Source: Corticium candelabrum
Taxonomy: Eukaryota > Porifera > Homoscleromorpha > Homosclerophorida > Plakinidae
Length of the DNA: 64,000 bases
NCBI RefSeq assembly: GCF_963422355.1
Contig: NC_085089.1
Location: forward strand, 981,001-1,045,000
Direction: 5' to 3'
The notes beneath the pieces are model-generated. The model saw only the letters and a program-made list of their open reading frames with translations. It was not told where the DNA came from and made no database searches. Position numbers and translations under genes: made by a program. The first letter of the stretch is position 1. Each line of letters opens with the position of its first letter. This document shows, piece by piece, positions 13,183 through 29,201 of this stretch.

Positions 13183-13385
13183 ATGTTTTTGGACCACAAT
13201 GTACACGTACGTGTATGTGAAGATCTGCCTGAGATTTTTAATTAGCACATTGTTCTTGTTTGCTGTAGTACTAGTAGTTAATCACTGATGTGATGGTATC
13301 TAACCTTGTTAGCTCAAACTGTAAACTCTAGATCATTTTTTTGAAGTGGGATCTTGTGACTTAGTTGAGATTCCCAGCAATTCCT

Positions 13386-13480
13386 TTGTTGTCCAGGGCA
13401 GTGATAGGTGTGTCTGAGGTCTTTGTTAAATGCTTACTTTTGAATGGTATTTGACGTGTCCAGATCTCTCACAAGCTGTA
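13386..13480 (-). pseudogene. degenerate last exon of the receptor kinase family
   Basis: On the minus strand this stretch resembles part of the last exon of the kinase gene at 14180-17997. One block of 23 bases differs at only two positions from the part coding IWTRQLPF. A second block, at 13390-13435, resembles the part coding GQRPPIPATCP. Between them the frame is broken. It looks like a relic of a third tandem copy; no other exon of that copy was recognised. Confidence 0.4.
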
Positions 13481-13933
13481 TACAACATGGGCGGTGGTCT
13501 GTCACAGCTCTTCAGCTAGTTCAATCAATAGTGTTAAAATGTAGGTGATCTTGTCACCGGCTCAAACTGTACGCATAGCCGTCTTGTTTTGGGTTGTGAG
13601 AATATTCCTACATAAAAAGAGCAGATAGCAAAGACAACTCTGTGCTCATAGTCATTACATAATGCATCTTGTCTTGCTATCTGCTGTTTCATTATACTTG
13701 TTGTCTGCTATGCACTTTCAGTGACTGTCGAGAGGTGAAGGGGCTGGTGTCACATCTTATGACAATCAATTGTGAAATCAGTTGTAGTGTGGAGTAATAA
13801 GAAAGTGAATTTGTTACCAGACTGAATTCTGTTTTATAATTAGTTGTAGTTGTGCAGAATTACAATGATTATAGACAAGATGTTTTCAGTAGCTGTAAGG
13901 TGGATCTACTGGTGTTATTATTGCCATCTACTA

Positions 13934-13936
<3 letters not shown>

Positions 13937-13991
<55 letters not shown>
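13937..13991. repeat. (TA)n microsatellite
   Basis: Uninterrupted TA dinucleotide repeat of about 55 bases. Confidence 0.95.
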
Positions 13992-13992
<1 letters not shown>

Positions 13993-14179
13993 CTTTCAGC
14001 TGTTGCTGAACAAGAAGCTTGTATTTGTGGTAGACCAGATAGCAGAGGGTTTACTTTACAGCTGCTAAGCATAGTTGACACTTGACACACCTAATAAGTT
14101 TAAACAAGACTTGGTTTGTTTCATGTATGTAGTGCTACAGTAGAGCATTGTGGCATGCAGAAAGTGTAGCAATCGTTTG

Positions 14180-17100
14180 TCACTGCTGGCACATCATATT
14201 CATTTCCTGAAGAGCAGTGTCGCTTACTCTGCTGAAACAAAGGAGCTTTTGTTTTATTTCACTAAACGGTGGTCTCTCATGTGGCATCTGGTGCCAACAT
14301 TGTGTCATCAGTTGAGTGAAGTAGATTGGACATGTAGCAGGAATGGGAGGTCTTTGTCCACGTTGGACAGCATTTGAAACCTCAAAATTGAATTTGTATT
14401 CCACGAAAGGCAACTGACGTGTCCAGATTTCCCACAATACAATACCAAAACTAAACACAATTAGTTGTGAACATGACTATACAAATACATGATGTGGTCA
14501 GTGGCGTCACTGGACCTCCAAAGCTGGGTGGGCCAGCCGCTAGGGTTATAAGACCTTGTCAGTTGTCTAGAGGCCCATGCACACCTAATATTGCGAGCTA
14601 TGGCCCACCCAGATACTCCCTTGTTGAGCAATGCCACTAGCCACAGGTTTAACATTCAATTGACGATACAGTTACTGTAGTTACCTGTAGACATCTGCGG
14701 CTGTTCCGTAGTTATGTTGATATGTCAGCTCTGGAGCGCGCCATCGAACCGCCCCAAAATGCTGGGTACTCATCTCAACAGTGTCTCCCAACAGAGGACT
14801 GGTCATCGAGTGTTCTCTGTTTGTGGAAACTGAAAGCGATTGGAGTTGAACACCTTGTCCGAAATCAGACAGTTTGACGATCCAATTTCTGCTAACTAAC
14901 AAATTGTCACTCTTTAGATCGTTATGTACTCGTGAGGGAACAAGATTGTGAAGGAACGCCATTGCAGTAGTGGCATCAAGAGCAAATTGAATGCGACGTG
15001 ATAAAGTTAGTGTCACCGTTTCATCTTCGAGTACATCTCGAAGAGATCCACGGTACATGTATTCTGCCACAAGGAATGGTTGTTGATCAAAACTCTCGTT
15101 TTTGCCCGCTCCTATAAACATGACGATATTGGGATGGCGTATCGTCTGCATAAACCTTATTTCTCTTTCAAACTCCGATGTTATCTGATCACTCGAGTTG
15201 TGAAGAAGTTTGACGGCGACTGTCATCTCACGATACAGTGCTCTGTACACCACTCCGTATCCACCCATTCCTATTTTGTCCTGTAGCGTGAGCTCTTCAT
15301 ATTGAATTTGCCACACACTCGTCAGTTCTTGTACTTGCCTTGTAAGTTCATTTTCTCGTCTCCGTTTTTGTCTGATTATACGTGCGAATGTCCAGGCGAT
15401 GCCAACAGCAACCAATAGAACAACAGAAACAGTCAGAGCAATGAGATAGTAGGTGGGAAAGCTACACTTTCTGCCTGAGAAGCCGATGTGGCAATGACAC
15501 ACAGGACTGGGTATCTTGTCGTGGTACTCAATGTAACAACTTCCATAGTCACACGCATCAGGGGTGCAAGTATCGCAATCGATGGGAGAGGTGGCTCCTG
15601 GTTTAGTGCTACAGGTGCCCATTGGACAAGGAGTGCATTTTGTTCTGTTGCTATTTGAGTAGGTTCCGCGTTCACACATATGACAAGGTGTTTTGTACAG
15701 ATTAGGAGAGACGAATCCACCGGGACAATGGGGTAGAATGAAGTGCAGTCGAAATGAGCTTACCGTTTCTGCAACGAATACGTAAGGCTCAAAAGTAAAT
15801 GATGTGATGGCATTAAGTGTAATGCCACTAATCCAACTTACAATTTGCCACTTGTTTAGAGAATGTATGTACAACCACGTTGGGTGACGTTTGTATGAAC
15901 GCTCGCTTGCATTGTTTAGTGGAGATGCTTCATTACATTGAGCAGCAGTGATTACCAAAATATGGTCTCCAACTTTGGTTGAAGATGAGAAGCACTGAGT
16001 TTCTATGCAAGGGGAGGGACTGCTTTCGTTAGATTTGTTTGCTGACAGCTGCTGCCATGTGAGATTGTCTACATCAAAATGCCAAAGGTCATTGAAACAA
16101 GAGTGATTGGATGATTGCCCACCAAATGTAACCATTCCCGATTTCCATCTCGTGGCGCTGTGGCCAAATCGTGCTTTTGGCCCGTCTCCTTGCCAAACTA
16201 TTTGCTGCCATTTTGATTCTGACAAATTGGAAGGAACTATTGATAGCATCCAGACATCGTTAAATACAGTTGGGCTTGTATTTTGTTCAGTGCATTTTCC
16301 ACCAAACAACAAGACTGTTACAGAGTTGGCTTTAATTAGTGAGTAGTGCTTTCGATTCTGTATCGTTTGTGGTGTTGGAATATGGATCCAAGCAGTTGAA
16401 TTTATCGAGTAGATCCATGTTTCTGTTGCAGTTGAGTAGGAACCGTTTTTCTTTCTTGGGCTACAAAAGACTAACACAGCAAGGTCTGTCAGACCGACTG
16501 CTTTACCTCCATCAATTAAAGGGAACTGTCCTCGTCGTAGTTGCCACCATCGCATTGTCTGTAGCTCAGTTTTCCACATTTGCGCTCGATGCTCTATCTC
16601 CATTGAATATCCATAAACATACAAATTGGCGCCAACTATTGCCATTGTTTGGTTCTCTATCCTTTTTGGTTCTAGAGGAGAGTCTGAAACACGAGTCCAA
16701 ATTCTTACCTTCTCGACTGGTTGACCTAGGATCCAAGTGAATTGTTCACATCCTGTAGCAGCTCCTCCATACGCTACGATTTTTGGCCCGACAATGGCCA
16801 AAGGATGCTTTGGAGTAGTGCTAAATGAAGGAAACAAATTAGGAGAAAAGAGCAGTTGTGTCTAGATAAATTGTGTAACCTTGACTGCTGCATGCTGTGA
16901 AGATATATAGGCATATTACCGGCTGCTGTCATCCTTCCCCATCTGAATTTATCTTTTTGTGTAAAGTTGTGTACTATTAAAGTTGCGTTTGTTGTACTGA
17001 AGAGAATTAGTTCTCCTTCTTTCCTGTTCAAATACGCCATGTCGTCAACGTGTGTCGAGTCTGGTCTTTGTAGTATGTTGGTACTATGTATTCGCTTCCA

Positions 17101-17997
17101 GCTTGTATTTAACGAGGAACGCTCCCAAAGACTATCCTTTGTGAGACCATATATTTTCCCTATATTTGCCGCTACAGCAGTTAAAGCAATATTTGTTATT
17201 GGCGAGTGGACACTGTCGTCGTTGCTCACTCTTCTCCACTGGTATTCATGCTGATCTTGATCTTGCAAGCAGTACAATGTCCACAAGCTTGCCCAGTTTC
17301 CTTTTTTCTCGGTCACTATGACGGATTGATGACATTTGCATGGACTGTCTCTAAGAGGAAGAACAGCTGCTGAACTTTCATAAATGGACGGAGGAGGATG
17401 TGCAGGGGCTTCTTTCAGTTTTACTTCAGTCCATCGACTGCTGGTGGTATTGAAGATCCAAACGTCAATGCAAAATGTGTCTACACGGCAGTCTAAGGGT
17501 TTGCCTCCTATCAGAACGATCATATCATCACATAGTGATATCATTATGGGGTTTCTTCGTGGTGGTGGGTTGGGCTTTGTCTCTATTCTACTCCACAGTT
17601 GCTCTTTCATATCAAAGAACCACGTGTCGCTGGCAGTAGACTCTTCTCCGCGGTACCGCAAGCCTCCAAATAACAGCACTCCGGACGTCTTGTTGGTAAA
17701 GTGTCCCATCCTGCTATTAACGACTGCAGCAATTTGGAATCCTTCAGACGTCGCAGGTGGCAAGTTACAGTTCCAGTTGTCAAACGTTCTCCATCTGTTA
17801 GCTTCTGTGTAGCCATCATCAAAGGCGAACTGATTTTGCAAATTGGTATTTGCTGTATGTTCTTCTTGTTTGCAAAGATGAGTGTCAGAAGCTGCCACAA
17901 AAAGCAATAATTCATAAATGAGGAGTATTGACATGGACCACATATCTACACAGTCAGGCATGCAGAAGCTGGCACTGAATGAAGTCAATGATATCAA
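14180..17997 (-). CDS. receptor kinase 1: Kelch-like ectodomain, EGF stem, TM, TKL-like kinase
   Basis: Three exons on the minus strand: 17997-16880, 16820-14685 and 14450-14180 (phases 2 and 2), giving 1174 residues. The ATG at 17943 starts a typical signal peptide (SILLIYELLLFVAAS) and may be the real start. Kelch-type repeats fill about residues 60-720 (GVLLFGG, MIVLIGGK, MVTFGGQSSNHSCFNDLW). A cysteine-rich ephrin-receptor-like stem (CHMCERGTYS...CTPCP) and one EGF-like module (CHCHIGFSGRKC) follow. A membrane helix lies at about 830-853 and a kinase from about 887. Kinase motifs are GMGGYG, VAVK (Lys near 910), DFG near 1025 and RWRAPE. The catalytic loop reads VHNDLKSDN, with Asn in place of the usual Arg, but the catalytic Asp is kept. 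The fold suits TKL-type kinases; serine/threonine or tyrosine specificity cannot be decided. It is a tandem paralogue of the gene at 19769-24255. Confidence 0.85.
14499..14646. mobile_element. short inverted-repeat element in kinase 1 intron 2
   Basis: Both ends carry a GTGGC word followed further in by CTGGGTGGGCC, in opposite orientation (14499-14534 and 14601-14646). The element is about 148 bases, has no coding capacity and fills most of the 234-base intron. It is probably a small non-autonomous element. Confidence 0.45.
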
Positions 17998-18036
17998 AAC
18001 GCCTTGTAGATAAAGAGGGCGCGGAAAGCAGCTATC

Positions 18037-18045
18037 TATTATATA
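18037..18045 (-). promoter_or_regulatory. candidate TATA box of receptor kinase 1
   Basis: On the minus strand TATATAATA lies about 40 bases before the first possible ATG (17997) and 94 before the signal-peptide ATG (17943). A start site about 30 bases downstream would leave a short 5' leader. It is a sequence match only. Confidence 0.35.
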
Positions 18046-18167
18046 CCAGCTTTGAAGTTTGTTCTTTCAGGGTAGCTGTTAATTAATTAAGACCACACTT
18101 CCAAGTGAGAAGTAAAACTGATCAAACAGTTTCAATGACTGTCATTTCGTTGTATCATTAGCCTTAA

Positions 18168-19065
18168 TTAAAGAGAAAGTCCAACAAAAATGAACTTAAC
18201 TAAATTAAACTTGTATGAGTAGATCTTACTAAGACCAAATCGAGCAATGTTACTGTAATGTGCAACGCCCACGCGCCCGCTCCCCGTCGACTAGGCTCCG
18301 CTCACTGCAAACAAATCAATGCATTTACGGATGACTGCTACGGATATATCGAGAATGCCGAATGTGAATGCGAAGATATTATGAAGATCTGCCTTCTTGC
18401 CGTCAGTGGTTCCTCTCTAAAGTAAAATGGTGTGGGTAGAGCTGTTTTCCCGCCAGACTTTCAAACGGAATTCCTCAGTACCACGGTTTACCTAGAGAAC
18501 GCGCTTGTGCTTGAGTATATGTTTATCCTTGTTCTTTTAATATCCGAAGAGGAAGAGAAACATTCAGCGCGCCATCTGGCTTGTGCAACAGAGAATGATC
18601 CTATTTTCACATCCGGGATTGTAACCACACGCCAGACGGCACGCTGAACGTTTCTCTTCGGATACTAAAAGAACAAGGATAAAAATACTCAAGCGCAAGC
18701 GCGTTCTCTAGGTAAGCCGTGGTATTAAGGAATTCTGCTTGGAAGTCTGGCGAGAAAACAGCTCTACAGACACCATTTTGCTTTAGAGAGGAACCACTGA
18801 CCACAAGAAGGCAGATCTGCATAATATCTTCGCATTCACGTTCGGATTCTCGATATATCGGTAGCAGTCATCCGTAAACGCATTGATTTGTTTGCAGTGG
18901 GCGGAGCTTAATCCGTGGAGCAGGCGCGTGGGCGTTGCACATCACAGAAACATCACTCGTTCTTGTATACAAAAGCGAAGATTACGGAGTAACTTATACC
19001 AATCAATTTGTCTTGGTAAGATCTACTCATACAAGTTGAGTTCATTTTGTTGGACTTCCCTTTAA
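18168..19065. mobile_element. 898-base fold-back element flanked by TTAA (piggyBac-like MITE)
   Basis: Almost the whole element is an inverted repeat: about 440-base arms meet near 18610-18625. It is bounded on both sides by TTAA (18168-18171 and 19062-19065), and its tips read AGAGAAAGTCCAAC and, inverted, AGGGAAGTCCAAC. TTAA targets are typical of piggyBac-type transposition. There is no transposase frame; the open frames inside are arm copies of each other. It lies between the two receptor kinase genes, upstream of kinase 1. Confidence 0.7.
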
Positions 19066-19390
19066 CACAGGAGTTCAGTGTTAATTAATCAATTTGTTTT
19101 TGTGGTTATTGTTGGCTTGTACGTTGTCATTGTAAGACTACTATTTCAGCATTGAATTGAGTGATTTGTAATCTTTTTACTGTTATTACTGAACATGTTA
19201 TGAGTTAGCACGTTTCACGTTTGTTATGAGAGTTTGTTTCACAGCTCAGTCAAGCTGGGCACAGCATGATGCTTGGATTCCGGGGTTTGAACGCTAGTGA
19301 TGTGTGTTGTCTATAAGCTTGATCATGCCTGTAGGTAAGAGCAAATCTGTGCATGGACAACAACCTTGTGGTTGATGACAAAACAGCATG

Positions 19391-19393
<3 letters not shown>

Positions 19394-19467
<74 letters not shown>
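19394..19467. repeat. (AC)n microsatellite
   Basis: Pure AC repeat of about 74 bases in the spacer between the fold-back element and the kinase 2 gene end. The rest of 19066-19768 shows no coding sequence. Confidence 0.95.
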
Positions 19468-19469
<2 letters not shown>

Positions 19470-19768
19470 CACTTGTGCCTGTTCAAACTCCACGTGCATT
19501 GTTATATATAGCTTTTATTTCTAACAGCCATAAGCCCAATGTTGTCTGCTAGTACAATTGCTGCCTCCCTACATTAATAATTAATAATTGCTAAATCTAT
19601 AATGTCTTAACGAAACAAGTAAGCCATTCGAGGCTTCACCATATAAGATGGCAATTGCAGTAACATACAGTAGAGAATGCTACAGCAACGCAAGTCTGCA
19701 GCGGTTTCCACACAGTACATGTGATGTCACATTAATTGCATGTCTAGGCTACAGACGCTGAACTGCGA

Positions 19769-24255
<4,487 letters not shown>

Positions 24256-27200
24256 TCAGAGAGGAATGAATCGGTATGACGTTTGCAAAGCGTGTATACA
24301 GTTAGAGACGCAGTACCTCCTCGTCATCGTTCCGTTTTTCGTTTCGTTTCCTTCAGAGGCGTTACCACTAATCTAGTTCACGCAGGTATGCACGCTGGTT
24401 GTTGTCTTGGCACAATACACAGCAAGTACACCATACACAGTGCAAGTACGTACTCTAGACGTTGTTTGGGTTTCTATAATTATAAGTACGGACTTCTAAT
24501 TAGGAATATTCTGTTTCAAATAGAACTCACAAGACCCGGTTAATTAATTAACTTAATTTACGGCTTTTCTTGGGACTTTCCTTCATCAGTGCGTATTAAA
24601 TGTCACGTAAGCTAGACATAACGTAATTATGTTTGTAAGGCATGGGTGTAGCTAACTTTTCTGTTTAGATTGATACTTCAGTCTAGCAGTAGCAGCTGTA
24701 TTTGTGAATTATTTATTGTCTGCTAGACTGTACGAGATCCAGGACCTGACTGAAGGGGTGCACAACCTGCTGGCACACGAACTGAGTCAGATATCTCCAG
24801 ATTACTGTTCTGTTACTAGACAGACCGTTCTAGAAACGTTCAGACGCTTTCTAGACATAAACTGAAAGTGGGCAACCTTTCCCTATCTTGAGTTTGTTTT
24901 TCTGGGACTTCAAGTAGACTTGCTAGCTGCTAGGCAGTGTTTTTCTTGGCTGTTTGGAAGCGTAACGGTTAATTACAGCGCCGTAGTCCAGTCTAGGGAG
25001 TATCCTTATTGATATACAGCATGCATATGATCAAGTCATTGAGGCGATCGACCCTCACACGGTGCTTTGTAATCGGTTTTATAAATATTACGCAAGGGGA
25101 TTCGTTGCAGTGGTCTAGCTGGTGCGCCACTAGAAGAATGAAGAAGCACTTGAAGTGCAAACCCTCGGCCGGTATGCACCTTGAAGGTAAATTTAGTCGC
25201 GCTATGACAAAATCATATGACAGAATGGTATGATGTGGGTAATAAAATATAAGAAGCATTATTGAAATTGTAACAGGTCGAGCTTGAGGTAAGTCACGTG
25301 ACTGGCTACTACCGTGTACAACGGGTAGCTACGCAGTCCGTCAGCCAACGTCCCGTAGGACCTCGCTTCTATTTTTTGCAACCTTCGCTCGTCGGTTCTT
25401 TGTGCAGGTGATTGTTTGTGCAGCTTTTGAGGTCGTAACTATGGCCGGTTTTAGGCGTGGCATAGGTACCAGAGCCAAAACAAAATTAGATGCGGGAATG
25501 TTACAAATGCAGCTAGATTAGATAATTAGGCGTTGTTTCTAAATGCATGTTACAAATGTAGTTGTTTCCAAATGATGGAACAAGCCAAATGTTACAAGTC
25601 GGAGAGCCTCGACGCTAGGTCGGCTGGCAATCTTCGCCTTACGTGATGAAGTAACGGGCGTGATCATTGTTCTGTTTGTTGGTGGGAAACCTAGGTTACA
25701 AATGGAGACCAAACAAGCAGCTCACCACCGATTTTCCAGCTCACAAGAATGTAAAAGTCTCGTTCTTTGTGCAGCTTCTCTAGGCGTCTTGTTGTTTGTG
25801 CGGCTTCTCTAGCTAGACGTCGCCTACTGTTGTAATGAGGTGACCTCAGAGCCAAAACAAAACGTCAATGCGGGAAAACATGCACGTGCACATGTAGATT
25901 AGCTACTGTCTGTTCCCCGTAAGCCTGAACTCGGAAGTGAGTAATGAAGTAGAGGTCACACCAGGTGTGCTCATTAGAGCACTAAGAGCTGCTCCAGTTG
26001 GACCATGTTATACCATTTATCTTAAATGGTTCCAGTTGCTGATCCGTTGGTCTTACAAAATAATTGAATAATAACCATTGCTCCACCCGTTTCTGTTTGA
26101 TATGCACAAGTATTATCCTTCCATTTGGTTTGTAGGAAAGGCTTAGATAATTTGATAAACAGAAATGCCAGACCTAGCGGTTTCAACGATACCGAGATCA
26201 TCGCGAAAGTCCAAAAACAGCAGAGATATTGATGATTTTCAAAGTTCACACTTATGGGGAACAGACAGTAGTCGTCTGTTCGCTCTGACTTTGGATACCG
26301 TAAAACAGAAATGAATAGAGACGCACTAGCGTACTTACAGGTCGGCCGAGCCGCTTTGTCCCACAAACAGACGCTGTCATGGACAATGCACGTTCTCCTT
26401 CGCAAATTTCCATCAACGCCAAATTTCTGTTGAAGACGACACTAGTGATCGTTGCAACAACACCACGGCCGCTCAGCCACGTACACCCAAAATTCAAGCT
26501 GGCAGACTGCAGAACCACTATGCAGAAACACTGTGGAACAAGCAAAATGTTACAAGTCAGGTACAGCTACACACCTCACCCTGGTTGTTGTTGGGGAAAC
26601 ATACACGTACAAATGTATGTGCTAAACCCTTAGAGCAAAGGACTAAACACCATGTACAGGACGGACGCCCGATGGCCGAATTCTCGTTAGCAGCTACCAA
26701 ACAAAGCGAGGTGGAGCCTCATGATGACATCACGTTCGTCTATTGGTCAGTAATGACACCACTTCTCGTCTATTGGTCGGAATAGCTTCATTTGCATCTC
26801 CGCTAACCAACTATATATACGGTGGTTGGATCGTACGTACGGTCATCGAACGACTACTATCCCTCCACCCGGAAATCCGGGCCTCGGGTAATGAACATTA
26901 TTCTGTTGAAATGTTGTTGCTAATGGCAGTTTTTCACCTGCAGCTTTTGCCATGCTCTAGCTATGCACTCTTGCTTCATGTAAGCTAGCAGCGAGGGTTT
27001 AGCAGTTTAGTGCTTCTTCAACACTCCACATACTAGGATGCGTCTCGCGATGTCTGAAATCTGCGTCCCAATTAACTTTCTCAATTGCATCCCAGGACGA
27101 TGAGAAACAGACATGCAACAAATCTAGGGGCCTGTAATATCGATGTGTTCGAATTACGGAAATTGTACAGATCACCTGCGTATGACCGCCCGAAGATGTT

Positions 27201-27435
27201 ATATAATTGGTATTAATTAATTAAATGTATACGTGTAAGTTGCATGACTAGAAAAGGAATCTCCGAATTGTTGAAGTCGATCGAAAATCTGTAATAATTA
27301 GTGTTGTTTTTCGTATTGCTCTGTCGTTACCTAGAGCTAGATCTAGCGGTTTAGTTACAGTTACAATACAAACAAAACAATATTACACTGTGTACTCTAG
27401 ACATACAGCGTCACTTCTAGGTACCAAAAAAATTA
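24256..27435. other. spacer upstream of kinase 2 with diverged repeats
   Basis: Apart from the possible exon at 24727-24865, no recognisable gene is seen. The 25.4-26.6 kb part contains diverged copies of the same words (for example TTTGTGCAGCTT, GAGCCAAAACAAAA and ATGTTACAAGTC occur twice), so it is probably old repeat DNA. The kinase 2 promoter should lie just above 24255; no TATA box was obvious. Confidence 0.4.
24727..24865 (+). CDS. possible orphan terminal exon, unknown family
   Basis: After an acceptor-like tgctag, a frame of 46 codons (phase 2 start) runs to TGA. It looks protein-like, with EIQDLTEGVHNLLAHELSQI and SVTRQTVLETFRRFLDIN. No upstream exon with a matching donor was found before the divergent kinase 2 start, so it could be a relic or the end of an undetected plus-strand gene. 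I do not recognise it. Confidence 0.22.
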
Positions 27436-27563
27436 GCCTCGCCCCAGACGCAGTGTGGATTGCAGCCCCGGATGCGCTGCCATCACCGTCATCATCATCA
27501 GCATCAGTAGTGGTGATGGCAGCGCATCCGGGGCTGCAATCCACACTGCGTCTGGGGCGAGGC
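27436..27563. repeat. perfect palindrome, 52-base arms
   Basis: Arms 27436-27487 and 27512-27563 are perfect inverted copies with a 24-base CAT/CAG-rich loop. They can form a very stable GC-rich hairpin upstream of the transporter gene. The copy at 35853-36068 has longer arms but more mismatches. Confidence 0.9.
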
Positions 27564-27806
27564 TACAAAAAAAATCCGTTTGCGGTCAATTATTGTCTGT
27601 ACGTTTTTTATACACATCACGCGTTTTTGCACTAATAGAAAGATCAGATTTTCGTACTGCAGTGTCCAATACTTTATTCTTTTTATGTACAGTTTTCTTT
27701 ACCTAGAGAGAGAGAGGTGTCATACTACTACGTCTGACGTGACTTGTAAACACGAGCACGTGACTGGACACATGTTTGAGTAGCTAGTGTCTTATCCCGA
27801 CGCGTC

Positions 27807-29201
27807 ATGGCTGGCCGCTTCTACGTACTGTCTGTATTTTGCTGTTTTGCTTTCTGCCAAACAGCAGTGTGGATGACGTTCTCTAGTGTGCCCAAATTTA
27901 CCGAAAGCGTCTACAACGTAGGAAAAGGCGAAGTAAGATATTGTTAGCAAGTCTCCACAACAGCATTGGTGTATCCTTCCGTTGTACTAACTAGTCTTTG
28001 TCTGAAGGTGGACTTGCTGCTTAATTGGGGTCCTATAATGTTTGTGCCTTCTGTTGTCATTAGCTCTTGGATTCTTACTACACACAATGGTCTCAAGAGA
28101 ACTGCAATATTAGGATTCTTGCTGACCTTTCTTGGTTCTCTTGTACGTCTCGTCCCAACATTTATTCCAGGGACTTTTAGAAAAAGTGCATATGGTCATG
28201 CTTGTCTGCATGTTGGTCAGATTTTCAATGCTATAGCTGGAGCCGCTTCAATGGGTGCTGCGAGTCGTCTGTCTGCAGACTGGTTTCCAGAGTCGCAGAG
28301 AACAAGAGTTACCGCTTCAGTGTATGCAGCCAGTAATCTGGCAGTCACTGTGACTGCAGTCATCGGACCAGCAATAGTCACTTCAGACGACAAGCTACCA
28401 ACTCTTCTCTACTGCCTTGCTGGTGTGTCCTTCGTACCATTTGTGAGTTCATTTATTCATTTCCCATCACCTGCTGTCGAAATTTCACCTGCCACAGCAA
28501 TAACCAATGCAAAAGCACCTACTGACGACTCTCTACCACTCATTACTAATGATACAAGGAAAAAGCTACAAAAAGTGTCCTTTATCAAAGGGGTAATGAA
28601 AGTGTCCAGGAGCTACTCTGCAATGGCACTCTTCTTTGCTGGTGGAATAATGGGTGGCATGACTAACATCTACATGAGTGTCTTACCAACAGGTATGAAT
28701 GCAGAAGGACAAGACGAAACGAAAGGTGATCTGCTGAATTCAATGGGGACACTAGCAAGCATACTAGGAGGGATACTAATAGGATATATTGCAGATCGTT
28801 TCTTTCAACGTCACTTAAAAGATGTGCTGGTCACTATTATATTTACGTCCTTTGTTTTCTTTTTTGGGTTGGTTTACACCATCTACCTTCGACCAGAGTT
28901 ATTCTGGTTTCAGGTGGTTTGTTCGTTGGTTTCTGGATTTGCTCAGGGAGGCCGAGATGCTTTAACTGCCGAACTAGGAGCTGAACTGACATACCCTGCT
29001 GATGAAGGAACATCGGCTGGTATCTACACTCTCATTTACAATGTTGCAGCTTTGTTGCTAATTGTGGCTGCTCCTCTATTGTCAACTATATGGCTGGGAG
29101 TTGCTTTACTCGCTGGGCTCTTGCTAACACTAGGACTAGTTGTTACAATCAAAGAGCAATATTGCAGGCGATCTGCAACAGATAATGAAACTATTAACTA
29201 A
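27807..29201 (+). CDS. SLC49A4: SLC49A4-like MFS transporter, proximal copy
   Basis: Two exons, 27807-27932 and 28008-29201 (phase 0 join), give 439 residues with about 12 hydrophobic segments. The N-terminal QTAVWMTFSSVPKF and LLLNWGPIMFVPSVVISSWI, and the GAASRLSADWFPESQRT loop, fit the SLC49 group of the major facilitator superfamily, closest to SLC49A4 (DIRC2). Family members are lysosomal or plasma-membrane carriers, and SLC49A4 has been reported as a proton-coupled pyridoxine transporter. The loop after segment 6 is hydrophilic and short. About six residues differ from the copy at 36268-37662 (for example WGPIM here, WGSIM there), so both look intact and recent. It is followed by the convergent PSAT1 relic. 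The substrate is inferred from the family only. Confidence 0.8.

Larger units (their letters stand above)
13183..14179. other. intergenic spacer between ZNF106-like and kinase genes (convergent)
   Basis: Holds the two convergent 3' ends, the kinase-exon relic at 13386-13480 and a pure (TA)n microsatellite at 13937-13991. Nothing else coding was seen. Confidence 0.5.
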
